This document shows positions 14,924 through 23,572 of a stretch of 51,221 nt of DNA, one piece after another. Position numbers and translations under genes: made by a program. This DNA is from Clostridium sp. 1001271st1 H5 (GTDB taxonomy: Bacteria; Bacillota; Clostridia; Lachnospirales; Lachnospiraceae): assembly GCF_005845215.1 (NCBI RefSeq), contig NZ_SPHO01000032.1, positions 1 to 51,221 of the forward strand. Reading direction: 5' to 3'. Position 1 is the first letter of the stretch; each line of letters opens with the position of its first letter. The notes below the pieces were generated by a model. It had not been told where the DNA came from and did not search any database. It worked only from the letters and a program-made list of their open reading frames with translations.

Positions 14924-17350
14924 TCAATTCGGCATCCTGTTTCCAGCCAGTACCGGCAAAGTGGAGCCTCCATAGGGCATCACAATCACTCTTGCCCCCG
15001 GCCCGATTTCCTTTACAGCCGCATCATAGGCCTCCTGCACATGGTCAAAGGGCTCCATGAAAATATCGCGGACCAATTTTGGTTCAATTCCCGATACCAG
15101 GAATATCCTGGCCCGCTTTAACGCCCTGGCAAAGGAAGCAGCCTTGTGTCCGCCAATCCGGAAATCCTTCTGTATGCGTTCCAGTATGCTGTCCAGGTCC
15201 TCTGCCTCCAGCATCCACTGCTCAAACACAGCTCCTCCCAATCCTTCCGGGCAGGCGCCGGCCAGAATTATGATTCCCCCCGGGCGCACGGCCTGCTCCG
15301 CATTGGCCAGGGCTTTCTGGGTCTGATACAGGTTCAGGTCCTTCGGCGCTCCGCCCTGGGAGACAATCACAATGTCTGCCAGCTCATTGATTTCCGTCCG
15401 GTAAAAACCGTCCAGGAACCTGCATCCCTGCCTGTGAGCCTCCTTTAAATCACCTGCCGCTGCGTGGATTACATTTTTATGTTCATCCAGCACCACATTC
15501 AGCAGGAAATCCACGCCGCAGATTCCGGCCGCCTCTTCCAGGTCCTCCCGCACCGGATTCCCTGCAAGGGTTCCTGCCTTTGCCATGGGATGAATCATCC
15601 TGCTGTGGTTTTTACGGATGGCCTCCATGGTGGAAACCCCCGGCATGATTGCCTTTGCACCGCCGGAGTAACCGGCAAAGAAATGGTACTCAATATTGCC
15701 CAGACATATCCTCAAATCAGCCTGCGCCACCTTGTCCGCTATGTCCACCGGCGTCCCGGCCTTTGTCTCCCCCATATGGATGAAGCTGCATTCGGACGAA
15801 TCCATGCACCTGCAGGTATTGTAAATATCATCCCCGGCCAGATGCCGCATCTCCTCCCGGGTCTGTCTCCTGTGGGTGCCCACTGCGAACACCACCGTCA
15901 CCTGGCTGCGGCTGACCCCGGCCTTTTCCAGCCGTTTGAGCACATGGGGAAGAACCTTCCAGGACGGCATGGGGCGCGTAATGTCGCTGGTGACAATGAC
16001 CACATCCTTTTTCCCGGCTGCCAGTATTTCAAGCCGCTTTGTGCCCAAGGGCGAATCCAGGGCCTGTTCAATGATATCCGCCTCAGGGCGGCTTTCCTCC
16101 TTTTTATGGGGGACCAGGATATGGGCAATGGAATCCCTGGGTATGTCCACCTTTTCCGTACCTTTTCCGTAGCCAAGTTCTATCTGCTCCACTGCCCGGT
16201 GCCGCAGTTCATACACATCATTTATTTTTACCACACACGTTTCCTCCGTATCCAGGGAATTCCTTCCCCCGGCTATCCACTGGCTGTAAGCCAGCATAAA
16301 GGCAGCCGCTCCCTTCTGCTCGTCTGAGACAACCGGCTCCCCCAGATAATACCCGATGCTCCCATCCCGCTCCGGCCGGCCGGCCGGTCCCAGACCAGCG
16401 CCCGCACAGGTTCCGTCCAGGTGGAGAATACCCTCTCTCACCTTCAGCTTTTCCGTCTCCAGGGCCATCATGATAAGGTCCGCCCGGTCCGCTGTCCCCC
16501 TGTCCAGTACCCCCGTCTCATATCCCTTATAGATAGAATAGGCCACCATGGCGGAAGCGGATGTCTCCAGGTAATTGCCCGGTATCTCTCCCAGAGCCGT
16601 CAGCTGGAAAAACAGCCCTGTTTCCCGGTCCTGGTACCGGAGCATTCCATCCATGGCCTCCTTCCACAAACCGGCCAGATACTTCCATTCTTCCGTCCCT
16701 TCAGGCAATATGGAACAGCAGTCTGCCAGGGCCATCAGATACCATCCCTCTGCCCTTGACCAGAAATTAGGGGACCTTCCTGTCTCAGGGTCTGCCCAGA
16801 ACTGGCATTTTCCTTCATCGTATGCATGGATGTACAGGCCGGTCCCTTCATCGTACAGAAACCGCCTGGCATTTTCAAACTGTTTCATGACGTCGCCGCA
16901 GTTCCTTCTGTCTCCCAGCTCCATTTCATACTGAAGATAAAAGGGTGCTGCCATATAAAGGCCGTCCAGCCAGATTTGACGCGGATATATCTTCTTATGC
17001 CAGAAGCTGCCGGATTCTGTCCTGGGCTGATGCCGCAGCTGTTCCATCAGCTGCTTTGCTGCCAGACGGTACTTTTCCTCTCCTGTCTCACGGTACAGAA
17101 AGAGCAGGGCGCGGCCAGACAGTATCTTATCCAGACTGTATTCCTCACTGTCATACCACTTTATCCTGCCGTCGCTGCATATGTACCGGTCCAGAAATAT
17201 CCTGACTGCCTGGGCATAGCGTTCCCTGCCGGTGGCCTTGTACATGGCCTCCAGAGCCGTAAGGACGCAGCCGTCCTCATAGTTCCAGAACCTCCGGTCC
17301 AGTTTCATAAACTCTTCCGTGTACTGCCTGATATAACGTTCAGCTGTCAT
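14924..17350 (-). CDS. GH105 unsaturated uronyl hydrolase fused to LarA-type nickel racemase/epimerase
   Basis: An 808-residue two-domain protein. Residues 1 to about 365 match GH88/GH105 hydrolases such as YteR: alpha/alpha barrel pattern, IWLDGLYMA with the presumed catalytic Asp129, and SPNFWSRAEGWYLMAL. These remove a 4,5-unsaturated uronic acid from oligosaccharide ends. Residues about 371-808 are a complete LarA domain (LarA of Lactobacillus is 424 residues): ELGYGKG, TSDITRPMP, His493, His556, Lys566 and His582. The spacings 556-566-582 equal those of LarA His174, Lys184 and His200, where Lys184 carries the nickel-pincer nucleotide. LarA homologues racemise or epimerise 2-hydroxy acids. 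The cofactor genes larB, larC and larE are not in the window. It overlaps the LeuD-like gene by 11 bases, with GAGGAGG just before the ATG. I know of no described fusion of these two families; epimerising a sugar acid released from the glycan is the inferred role. Confidence 0.88.
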   Translation of the reverse strand: MTAERYIRQYTEEFMKLDRRFWNYEDGCVLTALEAMYKATGRERYAQAVRIFLDRYICSDGRIKWYDSEEYSLDKILSGRALLFLYRETGEEKYRLAAKQLMEQLRHQPRTESGSFWHKKIYPRQIWLDGLYMAAPFYLQYEMELGDRRNCGDVMKQFENARRFLYDEGTGLYIHAYDEGKCQFWADPETGRSPNFWSRAEGWYLMALADCCSILPEGTEEWKYLAGLWKEAMDGMLRYQDRETGLFFQLTALGEIPGNYLETSASAMVAYSIYKGYETGVLDRGTADRADLIMMALETEKLKVREGILHLDGTCAGAGLGPAGRPERDGSIGYYLGEPVVSDEQKGAAAFMLAYSQWIAGGRNSLDTEETCVVKINDVYELRHRAVEQIELGYGKGTEKVDIPRDSIAHILVPHKKEESRPEADIIEQALDSPLGTKRLEILAAGKKDVVIVTSDITRPMPSWKVLPHVLKRLEKAGVSRSQVTVVFAVGTHRRQTREEMRHLAGDDIYNTCRCMDSSECSFIHMGETKAGTPVDIADKVAQADLRICLGNIEYHFFAGYSGGAKAIMPGVSTMEAIRKNHSRMIHPMAKAGTLAGNPVREDLEEAAGICGVDFLLNVVLDEHKNVIHAAAGDLKEAHRQGCRFLDGFYRTEINELADIVIVSQGGAPKDLNLYQTQKALANAEQAVRPGGIIILAGACPEGLGGAVFEQWMLEAEDLDSILERIQKDFRIGGHKAASFARALKRARIFLVSGIEPKLVRDIFMEPFDHVQEAYDAAVKEIGPGARVIVMPYGGSTLPVLAGNRMPN

Positions 17351-17855
17351 GGCCCTCCTCTTTCATCCGCCTGATAAACAGGGGCTTTATGCCTCCTGCT
17401 TCCAGAATGGACATTGCGTATTCCCCGATTTTCTCACACTGGAACATTTCCCCGGTATCCAGGTTTGTAAGTTCTCCTGTCCTCATGTTGAGTTTCAGGT
17501 TCTGGCCGCTTTCCACCTTTCCCCCGATGCCCTTGCACACCAGCAGGGGAAGTCCCAGATTAATGGCATTCCGGTAAAAAATCCTTGCAAAGGATTCAGC
17601 CACCACTGCCCCTGCCCCCATATGAATGAGGGCAATGGCTGCATGCTCCCTGCTGGAGCCGCATCCAAAATTAGTGCCTGCCACTATCATTCCGCCCTTT
17701 GGAAAATGTCCGGCAATTTCTTCATCCACGCCTTCCAGGCAATGGCTGCCGATTTCCTCGGGATTGGTGAGAGCCAGGTAACGGCCCGGATAAATCTGGT
17801 CCGTGTCAATGTTTTTCCCCAGCGCCAGGGCCTGGCCTGTAAATTCTTCCTTCAT
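17340..17855 (-). CDS. LeuD-like small subunit of an aconitase-family hydro-lyase
   Basis: A 171-residue swivel-domain subunit. TDQIYPGRYL near the start and FGCGSSREHA at 63-72 are the substrate-binding signatures of 3-isopropylmalate dehydratase small subunits. It pairs with the large subunit encoded 4 bases upstream. GGAG lies 7 bases before the ATG. The surroundings (glycosidases, sugar ABC transporter, LarA) and the absence of leuA/leuB argue against leucine synthesis and for a dehydratase/hydratase step on a carbohydrate-derived hydroxy acid, as in the dimethylmalate and homoaconitate branches of this family. Confidence 0.88.
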   Translation of the reverse strand: MKEEFTGQALALGKNIDTDQIYPGRYLALTNPEEIGSHCLEGVDEEIAGHFPKGGMIVAGTNFGCGSSREHAAIALIHMGAGAVVAESFARIFYRNAINLGLPLLVCKGIGGKVESGQNLKLNMRTGELTNLDTGEMFQCEKIGEYAMSILEAGGIKPLFIRRMKEEGHDS

Positions 17856-17859
17856 ATCC

Positions 17860-19158
17860 TCACTCCCCTTTCCCTGTCTCTGCTGTTTCCTGTCCGTCCG
17901 TTTCTCCCGGCATCCCCGCGGACGGGTCTGTCAGATACCCGGTCACCGCAGACATGGCCACGGTGGCCGGTGACGCCAGATAAATACCGGAATCCCTGCT
18001 TCCCATCCTTCCCGGAAAATTCCGGTTGGAAGTGGTGACGCACACCTCGCCGGCAGCCAGGACCCCCTGGTGGGCGCTGAGACAGGGGCCGCACCCTGGC
18101 GCAGATATGGTGGCGCCAGCGTCTATGAGGGCATCCAGGTATCCGTTTGCAATGCATTTCTTAAATACTTCAGCGGATGCCGGAATCACCACCAGACGGA
18201 CATGGGGAGCAATCCTGCGCCCCTTCAGGATGCGGACCGCCTCCCCAATATCCTCCACGCGTCCGCCGGTGCAGGCACCCAAAAAGGCCTGGTCGATACG
18301 CACCCTGCCGGCCTGGTCCACCGCGCCCACGTTGTCCACGCTGGAGGGCATGGAAACCTGCGACTTCAGCCCGCTTATATCAAAGACATATGTCTCCCCA
18401 TATTCAAAATCCCTGTCCGTGTGCTCCACTGTAAACGGACGGCTGGTCCTGCGGGCCACATAGTCAAGCACGGCCTGGTTGGGCTGCATGTAAGCTGTCT
18501 TTGCCCCCATCTCCACCGCCATGTTGCAGAGCACCATACGCCCTGCCACATCCAGCTGTTCCACATAGTCCCCGGTGAACTCAACGGCCTTATACACAGC
18601 CCCGTCTGCCTTCATTTTTCCTATGATGTATAAAATCACATCTTTGGGAAGCACATGGTTTCCGGGCATTCCTTCCAGGTGAATCCGTATGATTTCCGGC
18701 ACCCTGAACCAAAGCTTTCCGGTTATCAGTACCGTAGCCATATCCGTGGCCCCAATGCCGGTTCCCAGGCAGCCGAATGCGCCGTGGGTGGTGGTATGGG
18801 AATCCGTTGCCACCAGAATCATGCCGGGATATACCAGGCCCGCCTCCGGCATAACCTGGTGGCAGATTCCCGCATTGATGTCAAAATGATGGGTAAGCCC
18901 CTGCTCCTGCCTGAACAGGCGCATCTCCCTGTGATTCTGGGACGCCTCAATGGTGGGCGAGGGCGCATAGTGGTCAAATACAAAGGCGGCCTTGTCCCTG
19001 TCCCATACGGTTTTCCCTCCCATCTCCCGGAAGGAATAGACGGTCTGTAGATACAGGTCGTTAATCTCCGCAAAATCAATGTCAGCCGTTATAATCTCCC
19101 CGCTTACCACCCGGTCACGGCCGCTGTGCCTTGCCAATATCTTCTCTATTGCATGCAT
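17860..19158 (-). CDS. LeuC-like large subunit of an aconitase-family hydro-lyase
   Basis: A 432-residue catalytic subunit that should bind a [4Fe-4S] cluster. The cluster ligands are visible as FLGACTGGRVED (Cys near 300) and APGCGPCLSAHQG (CxxC near 355-365). DSHTTTHGAFG, ATDMATVLITGKLWF and TTSNRNFPGRMG are classical family motifs. Length is about right for the two-subunit bacterial/archaeal type. GGAG precedes the ATG by 8 bases. It is the sixth gene of the carbohydrate operon; substrate is unknown and leucine synthesis is unlikely by context. Confidence 0.88.
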   Translation of the reverse strand: MHAIEKILARHSGRDRVVSGEIITADIDFAEINDLYLQTVYSFREMGGKTVWDRDKAAFVFDHYAPSPTIEASQNHREMRLFRQEQGLTHHFDINAGICHQVMPEAGLVYPGMILVATDSHTTTHGAFGCLGTGIGATDMATVLITGKLWFRVPEIIRIHLEGMPGNHVLPKDVILYIIGKMKADGAVYKAVEFTGDYVEQLDVAGRMVLCNMAVEMGAKTAYMQPNQAVLDYVARRTSRPFTVEHTDRDFEYGETYVFDISGLKSQVSMPSSVDNVGAVDQAGRVRIDQAFLGACTGGRVEDIGEAVRILKGRRIAPHVRLVVIPASAEVFKKCIANGYLDALIDAGATISAPGCGPCLSAHQGVLAAGEVCVTTSNRNFPGRMGSRDSGIYLASPATVAMSAVTGYLTDPSAGMPGETDGQETAETGKGE

Positions 19159-19178
19159 ATCCTTTTCTCCTGTCCTGC

Positions 19179-20273
19179 TTATATAATTCTGAATCTGTCC
19201 AACACGCGGTAATCCGGCTCAAAGCCGATTCCCGGCCGTTCCGGGGGCTGCAGCCTTCCCTCCCTGTCTATCTCCAGGGAATGGCTGAATGCCTCATGCC
19301 ACACCTGGTCGTATTCCGGAGGATAGTACTCAATATAAGACACATTGCCCACGGCCGCCCCCAGGGAAACATTGATGGTCTGGTCCCCATGGGGCGCCAG
19401 CTCCAGGCAGTGGGCCTGGGACAGGGCAGCTGTCTTTAGAAACTCCGTGACGCCGCCCATGAGAAAGGGCGCCGGGTTCAGGATTGGGACAGCTCCTGTG
19501 TCAATCAGTTCCCTGAACCCCCATCTGGTGTACTCATTCTCGCCGGAGGCAAGGGGAATGACTGTCTTTTCCGCAACTTTCTTCATCCCGTCATAATCAT
19601 GGGGCGCCACAGGTTCCTCCAGACAGTAGATATCATATTCCTCCACCTGCCTGGCAAACTGGATTGCCCTGTGGCTGGAATATCCGCAGTTGGCGTCCAG
19701 CATGAGCAGGGCCTGCGGCCCTATGGCTTCCCGCACAGCCTTTACCCTGGCGGCATCCTCCCGGATGCTCAGGGCCCCCACCTTCATCTTGACGCCGGCA
19801 GCGCCCTGGTTCATATACCCCTCCATCTCCCGCTGAAGGTCCTCCAGGCCCTTTCCCGGCTCATAATATCCGCCGGCAATGTAAACAGGCACGCTTTTTC
19901 TGTATTCCCCCAGCAGCCTGTACAGGGGCAGCCCCAGCGACTTGGCTTTGATGTCCCAAAGCGCCATGTCCATGCCGCTGATTGTTCTGGTGCTGATGCC
20001 TTTACGCCCTGTCAGCTTAGGGACATAGAGCCTGTCCCAGAGCCACTCCGTGCGCATGGGGTCCTGTCCGATTATCCTATCCTTTAGCTCCCCTGCCATC
20101 ATAAATGGATTCATGCCCAGTACCGGCCCGGAAAGGCCGTATCCCCTGATTCCCTGGTCCGTCTCCACTGTAATGACTGCCAGGCCGCAGTGGGTGTAGG
20201 TGTGCATTCCATTGGAGATGGGCCGGCTTTTCTCCCACCTGAAATATTCCTGTCTTACATCTGTTATCTTCAT
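19179..20273 (-). CDS. Enolase-superfamily protein, mandelate racemase subgroup, lacking the dyad Asp
   Basis: A 364-residue enolase-superfamily enzyme, expected to abstract the alpha proton of a carboxylate (sugar-acid dehydratase or epimerase). Residues line up with mandelate racemase at a constant offset of two: Lys162 and Lys164 (KxK), Asp193, Asn195, Glu219, Glu245, His295 and Glu315 match MR 164, 166, 195, 197, 221, 247, 297 and 317. The exception is Ala268 (NPAPF) where MR has Asp270, the partner of the catalytic His. AAGGA lies 6 bases before the ATG. A stem-loop separates it from the binding-lipoprotein gene upstream. The substrate is probably a sugar acid; loss of the dyad Asp suggests altered chemistry. 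Confidence 0.87.
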   Translation of the reverse strand: MKITDVRQEYFRWEKSRPISNGMHTYTHCGLAVITVETDQGIRGYGLSGPVLGMNPFMMAGELKDRIIGQDPMRTEWLWDRLYVPKLTGRKGISTRTISGMDMALWDIKAKSLGLPLYRLLGEYRKSVPVYIAGGYYEPGKGLEDLQREMEGYMNQGAAGVKMKVGALSIREDAARVKAVREAIGPQALLMLDANCGYSSHRAIQFARQVEEYDIYCLEEPVAPHDYDGMKKVAEKTVIPLASGENEYTRWGFRELIDTGAVPILNPAPFLMGGVTEFLKTAALSQAHCLELAPHGDQTINVSLGAAVGNVSYIEYYPPEYDQVWHEAFSHSLEIDREGRLQPPERPGIGFEPDYRVLDRFRII

Positions 20274-20280
20274 ACACTGT

Positions 20281-20330
20281 CCTTTTTAAAAAGGAATGCC
20301 GCAAAATGCATAACCCCATTCTGCGGCATT
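20281..20330 (-). terminator. Intercistronic stem-loop between lipoprotein and enzyme genes
   Basis: On the minus strand AATGCCGCA (20322-20330) and TGCGGCATT (20295-20303) form a 9-bp stem, followed by CCTTTTT. It lies between the binding-lipoprotein stop and the enolase-superfamily start. A partial terminator or RNA end-stabiliser would raise lipoprotein output over the downstream enzymes. Confidence 0.6.
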
Positions 20331-20352
20331 ATCCTCCTGTTTCCTTCTGCCT

Positions 20353-21771
20353 TTACTGGGCAGTTGCTGTCTCTACTTCCCGGTTGATTCCGTCAATCAG
20401 CATATCTGCACAGGCAGCAGCGTCCTCTTCCCCATAGCTCAGAGACTGGATTGCCAGGGTATACACACCGTCAGGCGCCTTTAGTGCTGCCCGCTCCGTG
20501 AATATATCCAGCTTGAAGGCAGACCATGCCATCAGTTTCTCATTCATTTCAGCCACCAGGCTGCCCTCGGTCTCAACATATTTAACCGCATTCTTGTTGC
20601 ACGGGATGCCGCGGCTGTCCCCAAGTATGGTGGCGCCTTCTTCGTCCCCGAACAGGAACTGTATCAGGGCTGCTGCTTCTGCGGGATGCTCTGAGGTGGA
20701 GGTGATTGCAATGACCTGGGACGCCTTGATGGGGCCGCCGTGGTATTCGCCCATGTTAATCATGTCGCCCACCACGATTTCTCCGTCCGTCACAGCATCC
20801 ACGTACTTGGCAATATTGGTATCCCAGCACATGGCGCCGCCGTAATGGCCGTTTATCCAGCTCTCGCTTGTCTCCAGAAGCTCAGAGGTGCCTTCTCCTG
20901 CCAGCTTCTCGGAATTGGGGATAACGTGCTTGTCTTCCAGCTCCTTGATGAAATCCAGGCCTTCCGTGATTTCTTCCTTGGAATACTGAAGGGTATTGTC
21001 CTTAATCCAGTCCCTGCCGTATTTGCACTGGAGATAATAAATCATCAGATGCACTTTTACATAATCAGCACAGGCAAAGGGATAGTAGGAACCGTCCTCA
21101 TAGGCCGCGAATTTTTCCCCTGCCTCGTACAGCTCTTCCAGGGTGGTGGGAATCTTTGCCCCAACCTTGTCATAGGTGGTCTTGTTCCAGATAAAGCCGC
21201 GGCCCGTGTTGGCAATGGGCAGGGCCTCCAGGGACCCGTTTATGGTGTAGAAGGCCTTGTCGGAATCATCGTAATTGGACAGGTCGATAATATTGGAAAC
21301 CTTATTCAGGTCGTAAAACGTGTCTCCGTTCGGGGAATATGCAAATACCCAGTCCATGTTCAGCTGAATCACATCCGCAGCAGAGCCTGCGTTTAAGGCC
21401 AGGGATATCTTCTCCTCATGCCCGCTGAATGCCTCGTACTCTGCCTCCACCGAAATATTGGGATATTTTGCCTCAAACGCCTCGATGGCCTTAAGGGTCT
21501 TCTCATGGCGCGAATCCCCGCCCCACCAGTTGAAACGCAGGGTGATGGGGTCCGCCGTATTCACTTCCATGCCGGCAGATGCCGCTGCCTCAGTGCCGGC
21601 CGCCTCCGTACCCGCCCCGGCCGCCTCTGTGCCGCCTTCGGCCTTGGTTTCCTGTGTCTGTGCAGGAGCAGCCTCAGTCTCCTTTGACTGTGTGGGCATA
21701 CATCCCGCCAGGGACCCTGCCATGACGCCTGCCAAAATCAGACTAACCAGTTGTTTTCCTCGTTTTCTCAT
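20353..21771 (-). CDS. Sugar ABC transporter substrate-binding lipoprotein
   Basis: A 472-residue family 1 extracellular solute-binding protein. Positively charged N-terminus, hydrophobic core and lipobox LAGC with Cys24 mark a lipoprotein anchored outside the membrane. A Glu/Ala/Thr/Gly-rich linker (about 30-65) precedes the binding domain (LRFNWWGGD, YEAFSGHEEKISLALNAGSAADVIQL, EHPAEAAALIQFLFG). GGAGGT stands 5 bases before the ATG. With the two permeases upstream it forms a CUT1 importer like B. subtilis LplA with LplB/LplC. No ATPase gene is in the operon, so a shared MsmX/UgpC-type ATPase elsewhere is presumed. Confidence 0.9.
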   Translation of the reverse strand: MRKRGKQLVSLILAGVMAGSLAGCMPTQSKETEAAPAQTQETKAEGGTEAAGAGTEAAGTEAAASAGMEVNTADPITLRFNWWGGDSRHEKTLKAIEAFEAKYPNISVEAEYEAFSGHEEKISLALNAGSAADVIQLNMDWVFAYSPNGDTFYDLNKVSNIIDLSNYDDSDKAFYTINGSLEALPIANTGRGFIWNKTTYDKVGAKIPTTLEELYEAGEKFAAYEDGSYYPFACADYVKVHLMIYYLQCKYGRDWIKDNTLQYSKEEITEGLDFIKELEDKHVIPNSEKLAGEGTSELLETSESWINGHYGGAMCWDTNIAKYVDAVTDGEIVVGDMINMGEYHGGPIKASQVIAITSTSEHPAEAAALIQFLFGDEEGATILGDSRGIPCNKNAVKYVETEGSLVAEMNEKLMAWSAFKLDIFTERAALKAPDGVYTLAIQSLSYGEEDAAACADMLIDGINREVETATAQ

Positions 21772-21805
21772 GTGTAACCTCCCATTTATAATATAATTTT
21801 TTTAA

Positions 21806-22654
21806 TTATCCCTTTACACCGCCTGCTGCAATGCCGTCCACAAAGGAATCCTGTGCCATAAAGAACACGGCCAGGGACGGAACGATTGCCAGCAGCGACA
21901 TTGCCAGAATCCGGTTCCAGTCAAATCCGGTTTCTGTATCCATGGACATCCTCAAAAATATGGATACCGGATATTTCCGCACTGAATTAATATAGATAAG
22001 CGGCCCCATGAAATCGTTGGAAGCCCACATGAACTGGAACAGGGCGCAGGAAACAATGGATGGCTTTAACATGGGAACAATCACGTACCACAGTCTCTCC
22101 ACCACGTTACACCCGTCAATCTCCGCTGCTTCCTCCAGCTCCCTGGGAATGCCTCTTAAAAACTGTATCAGCATGTATACAAAGAAGGTGTCCCCTGCCA
22201 GCATGGACGGAATCACAATGGGCAGATAGGAATTCAGCCATCCCACTTCGTTAAACAGGATATACTGGGGCACGTTCAATACTACCTGGGGCAGAAACAG
22301 GGTGGAGAGCAGAAGCACAAACAGCAGCTTCTTGCCGATAAACTGGAACCTGGCAAAGCCATAGGATGTAATCACCGCAGATACAACGGTGAACACCACC
22401 TTCGGCAGCACGAACTTGTATGTATTTCCCATGAAATGCAGCAGGTTCATGCCCTCGTAGCCCTTAAACCCGTTTTTGTATCCGTCCAGCGTGGGCGCCA
22501 GCGGAATGATTCCCGCACTGGAAAACAGCTCTGAATTTGTCTTAAAGGACGCACCAATCATCCAGCACAGGGGATATATCATCACGATTCCCAGGCCAAT
22601 CAAAAGGAGATACCGCAAAAACAGGTTAAGCCGCGCTTTTTCTTTTCTGTTCAT
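21806..22654 (-). CDS. Carbohydrate ABC transporter permease, MalG/LplC type
   Basis: A 282-residue membrane protein with six hydrophobic segments. The inner-loop EAA motif (EEAAEIDGCNVVERLWYVIVP) contacts the ATPase, and the C-terminus ends VDGIAAGGVKG as in MalG-type subunits. Start at 22654 chosen for GGAGGT at 6 bases; the ATG at 22681 lies inside the preceding permease gene. It begins 4 bases after the stop of the partner permease. Confidence 0.9.
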   Translation of the reverse strand: MNRKEKARLNLFLRYLLLIGLGIVMIYPLCWMIGASFKTNSELFSSAGIIPLAPTLDGYKNGFKGYEGMNLLHFMGNTYKFVLPKVVFTVVSAVITSYGFARFQFIGKKLLFVLLLSTLFLPQVVLNVPQYILFNEVGWLNSYLPIVIPSMLAGDTFFVYMLIQFLRGIPRELEEAAEIDGCNVVERLWYVIVPMLKPSIVSCALFQFMWASNDFMGPLIYINSVRKYPVSIFLRMSMDTETGFDWNRILAMSLLAIVPSLAVFFMAQDSFVDGIAAGGVKG

Positions 22655-22658
22655 ATGC

Positions 22659-23555
22659 TTACCTCCCATCCTCATCCGCATAGTAAACCCAATACTTCTG
22701 GCTGATGAATGCCACCGCCGTAAAGGTCATGATTACCAGGAACAATAGCCATGCAATGGCGCTGGCCAGTCCCATCTCATTCCGCTTAAAAGCTTCGTTA
22801 TAGACCAGCAGTGAAACTAAAGTTGTGGAACGCAGCGGACCTCCCTGGGTCACGATGAAGGGGCCGTTGAATTCCTGGAATTTATGGCACAGCTGGGTCA
22901 CAAAGTTATAAAATATGACCGGCGTGATAAGCGGAACCGTGATTTTGAAGAACTGCTTCCATTTTCCTGCCCCGTCAATGGCTGCTGCCTCGTAAAGGTC
23001 TCCCTGCACTCCCTTCAGGGCTGCCAGGAAAATGACCATGGGCGAACCGAACTGCCATACACGCAGGAGCACGATTACAAGGAACGCCCCGTCGGGATTT
23101 CCCAGCCAGTTAAAGGCGGGAATCCCCAGTGACCCCAGCATGATGTTTACAAGGCCCTCTGTCTTAAACAGGAACTTCCACAGCACAGCAATGGACACGG
23201 AGCCGCCCAGTATGGAGGGAATGTAGTAAATGGTCCTGAAAAAGTTAAGTCCTCTTATCTTATCATTGAGTATATAGGCAATGAACAGGGCGAACATAAG
23301 CTCTAAGGGCACGGTTAGGAACGCATACTTAAAGGTCTGTATGAATGCCTTGATAATCAGCTTGTCCCCCAGGATGTATTTGTAATTTTCCAGCCCTGTG
23401 AAGGAGGCTGTCTTGAACAGATTATAGGAATGGAAACTGTAAATAAAGGAGGCAGCAAAGGGATACAGCTTAAATACCAGCAGTCCCACCAGCCAGGGCA
23501 TGACAAAGACCAGTCCTATATTGCGTTTCCAGAATCCTTTCTTCTTTTTCTTCAT
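22659..23555 (-). CDS. Carbohydrate ABC transporter permease, MalF/LplB type
   Basis: A 298-residue partner permease with six hydrophobic segments and the EAA motif (YEAAAIDGAGKWKQFFKITVPLI). It starts with a Lys-rich KKKKKGFWKRN segment typical of this type. GGGGG lies 6 bases before the ATG at 23555; the in-frame ATG at 23582 overlaps the GH4 gene and has no such site. The gene follows GH4 by 17 bases. With the MalG-type subunit it forms the membrane channel for the oligosaccharide delivered by the lipoprotein. Confidence 0.9.
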   Translation of the reverse strand: MKKKKKGFWKRNIGLVFVMPWLVGLLVFKLYPFAASFIYSFHSYNLFKTASFTGLENYKYILGDKLIIKAFIQTFKYAFLTVPLELMFALFIAYILNDKIRGLNFFRTIYYIPSILGGSVSIAVLWKFLFKTEGLVNIMLGSLGIPAFNWLGNPDGAFLVIVLLRVWQFGSPMVIFLAALKGVQGDLYEAAAIDGAGKWKQFFKITVPLITPVIFYNFVTQLCHKFQEFNGPFIVTQGGPLRSTTLVSLLVYNEAFKRNEMGLASAIAWLLFLVIMTFTAVAFISQKYWVYYADEDGR

Positions 23556-23572
23556 TCTTTTCCCCCATACGT

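Noticed and set aside
17340..19158. leuC/leuD of leucine biosynthesis
   Set aside because: No leuA or leuB nearby and the genes are embedded in a glycosidase/ABC transporter operon; kept as family-level calls only.
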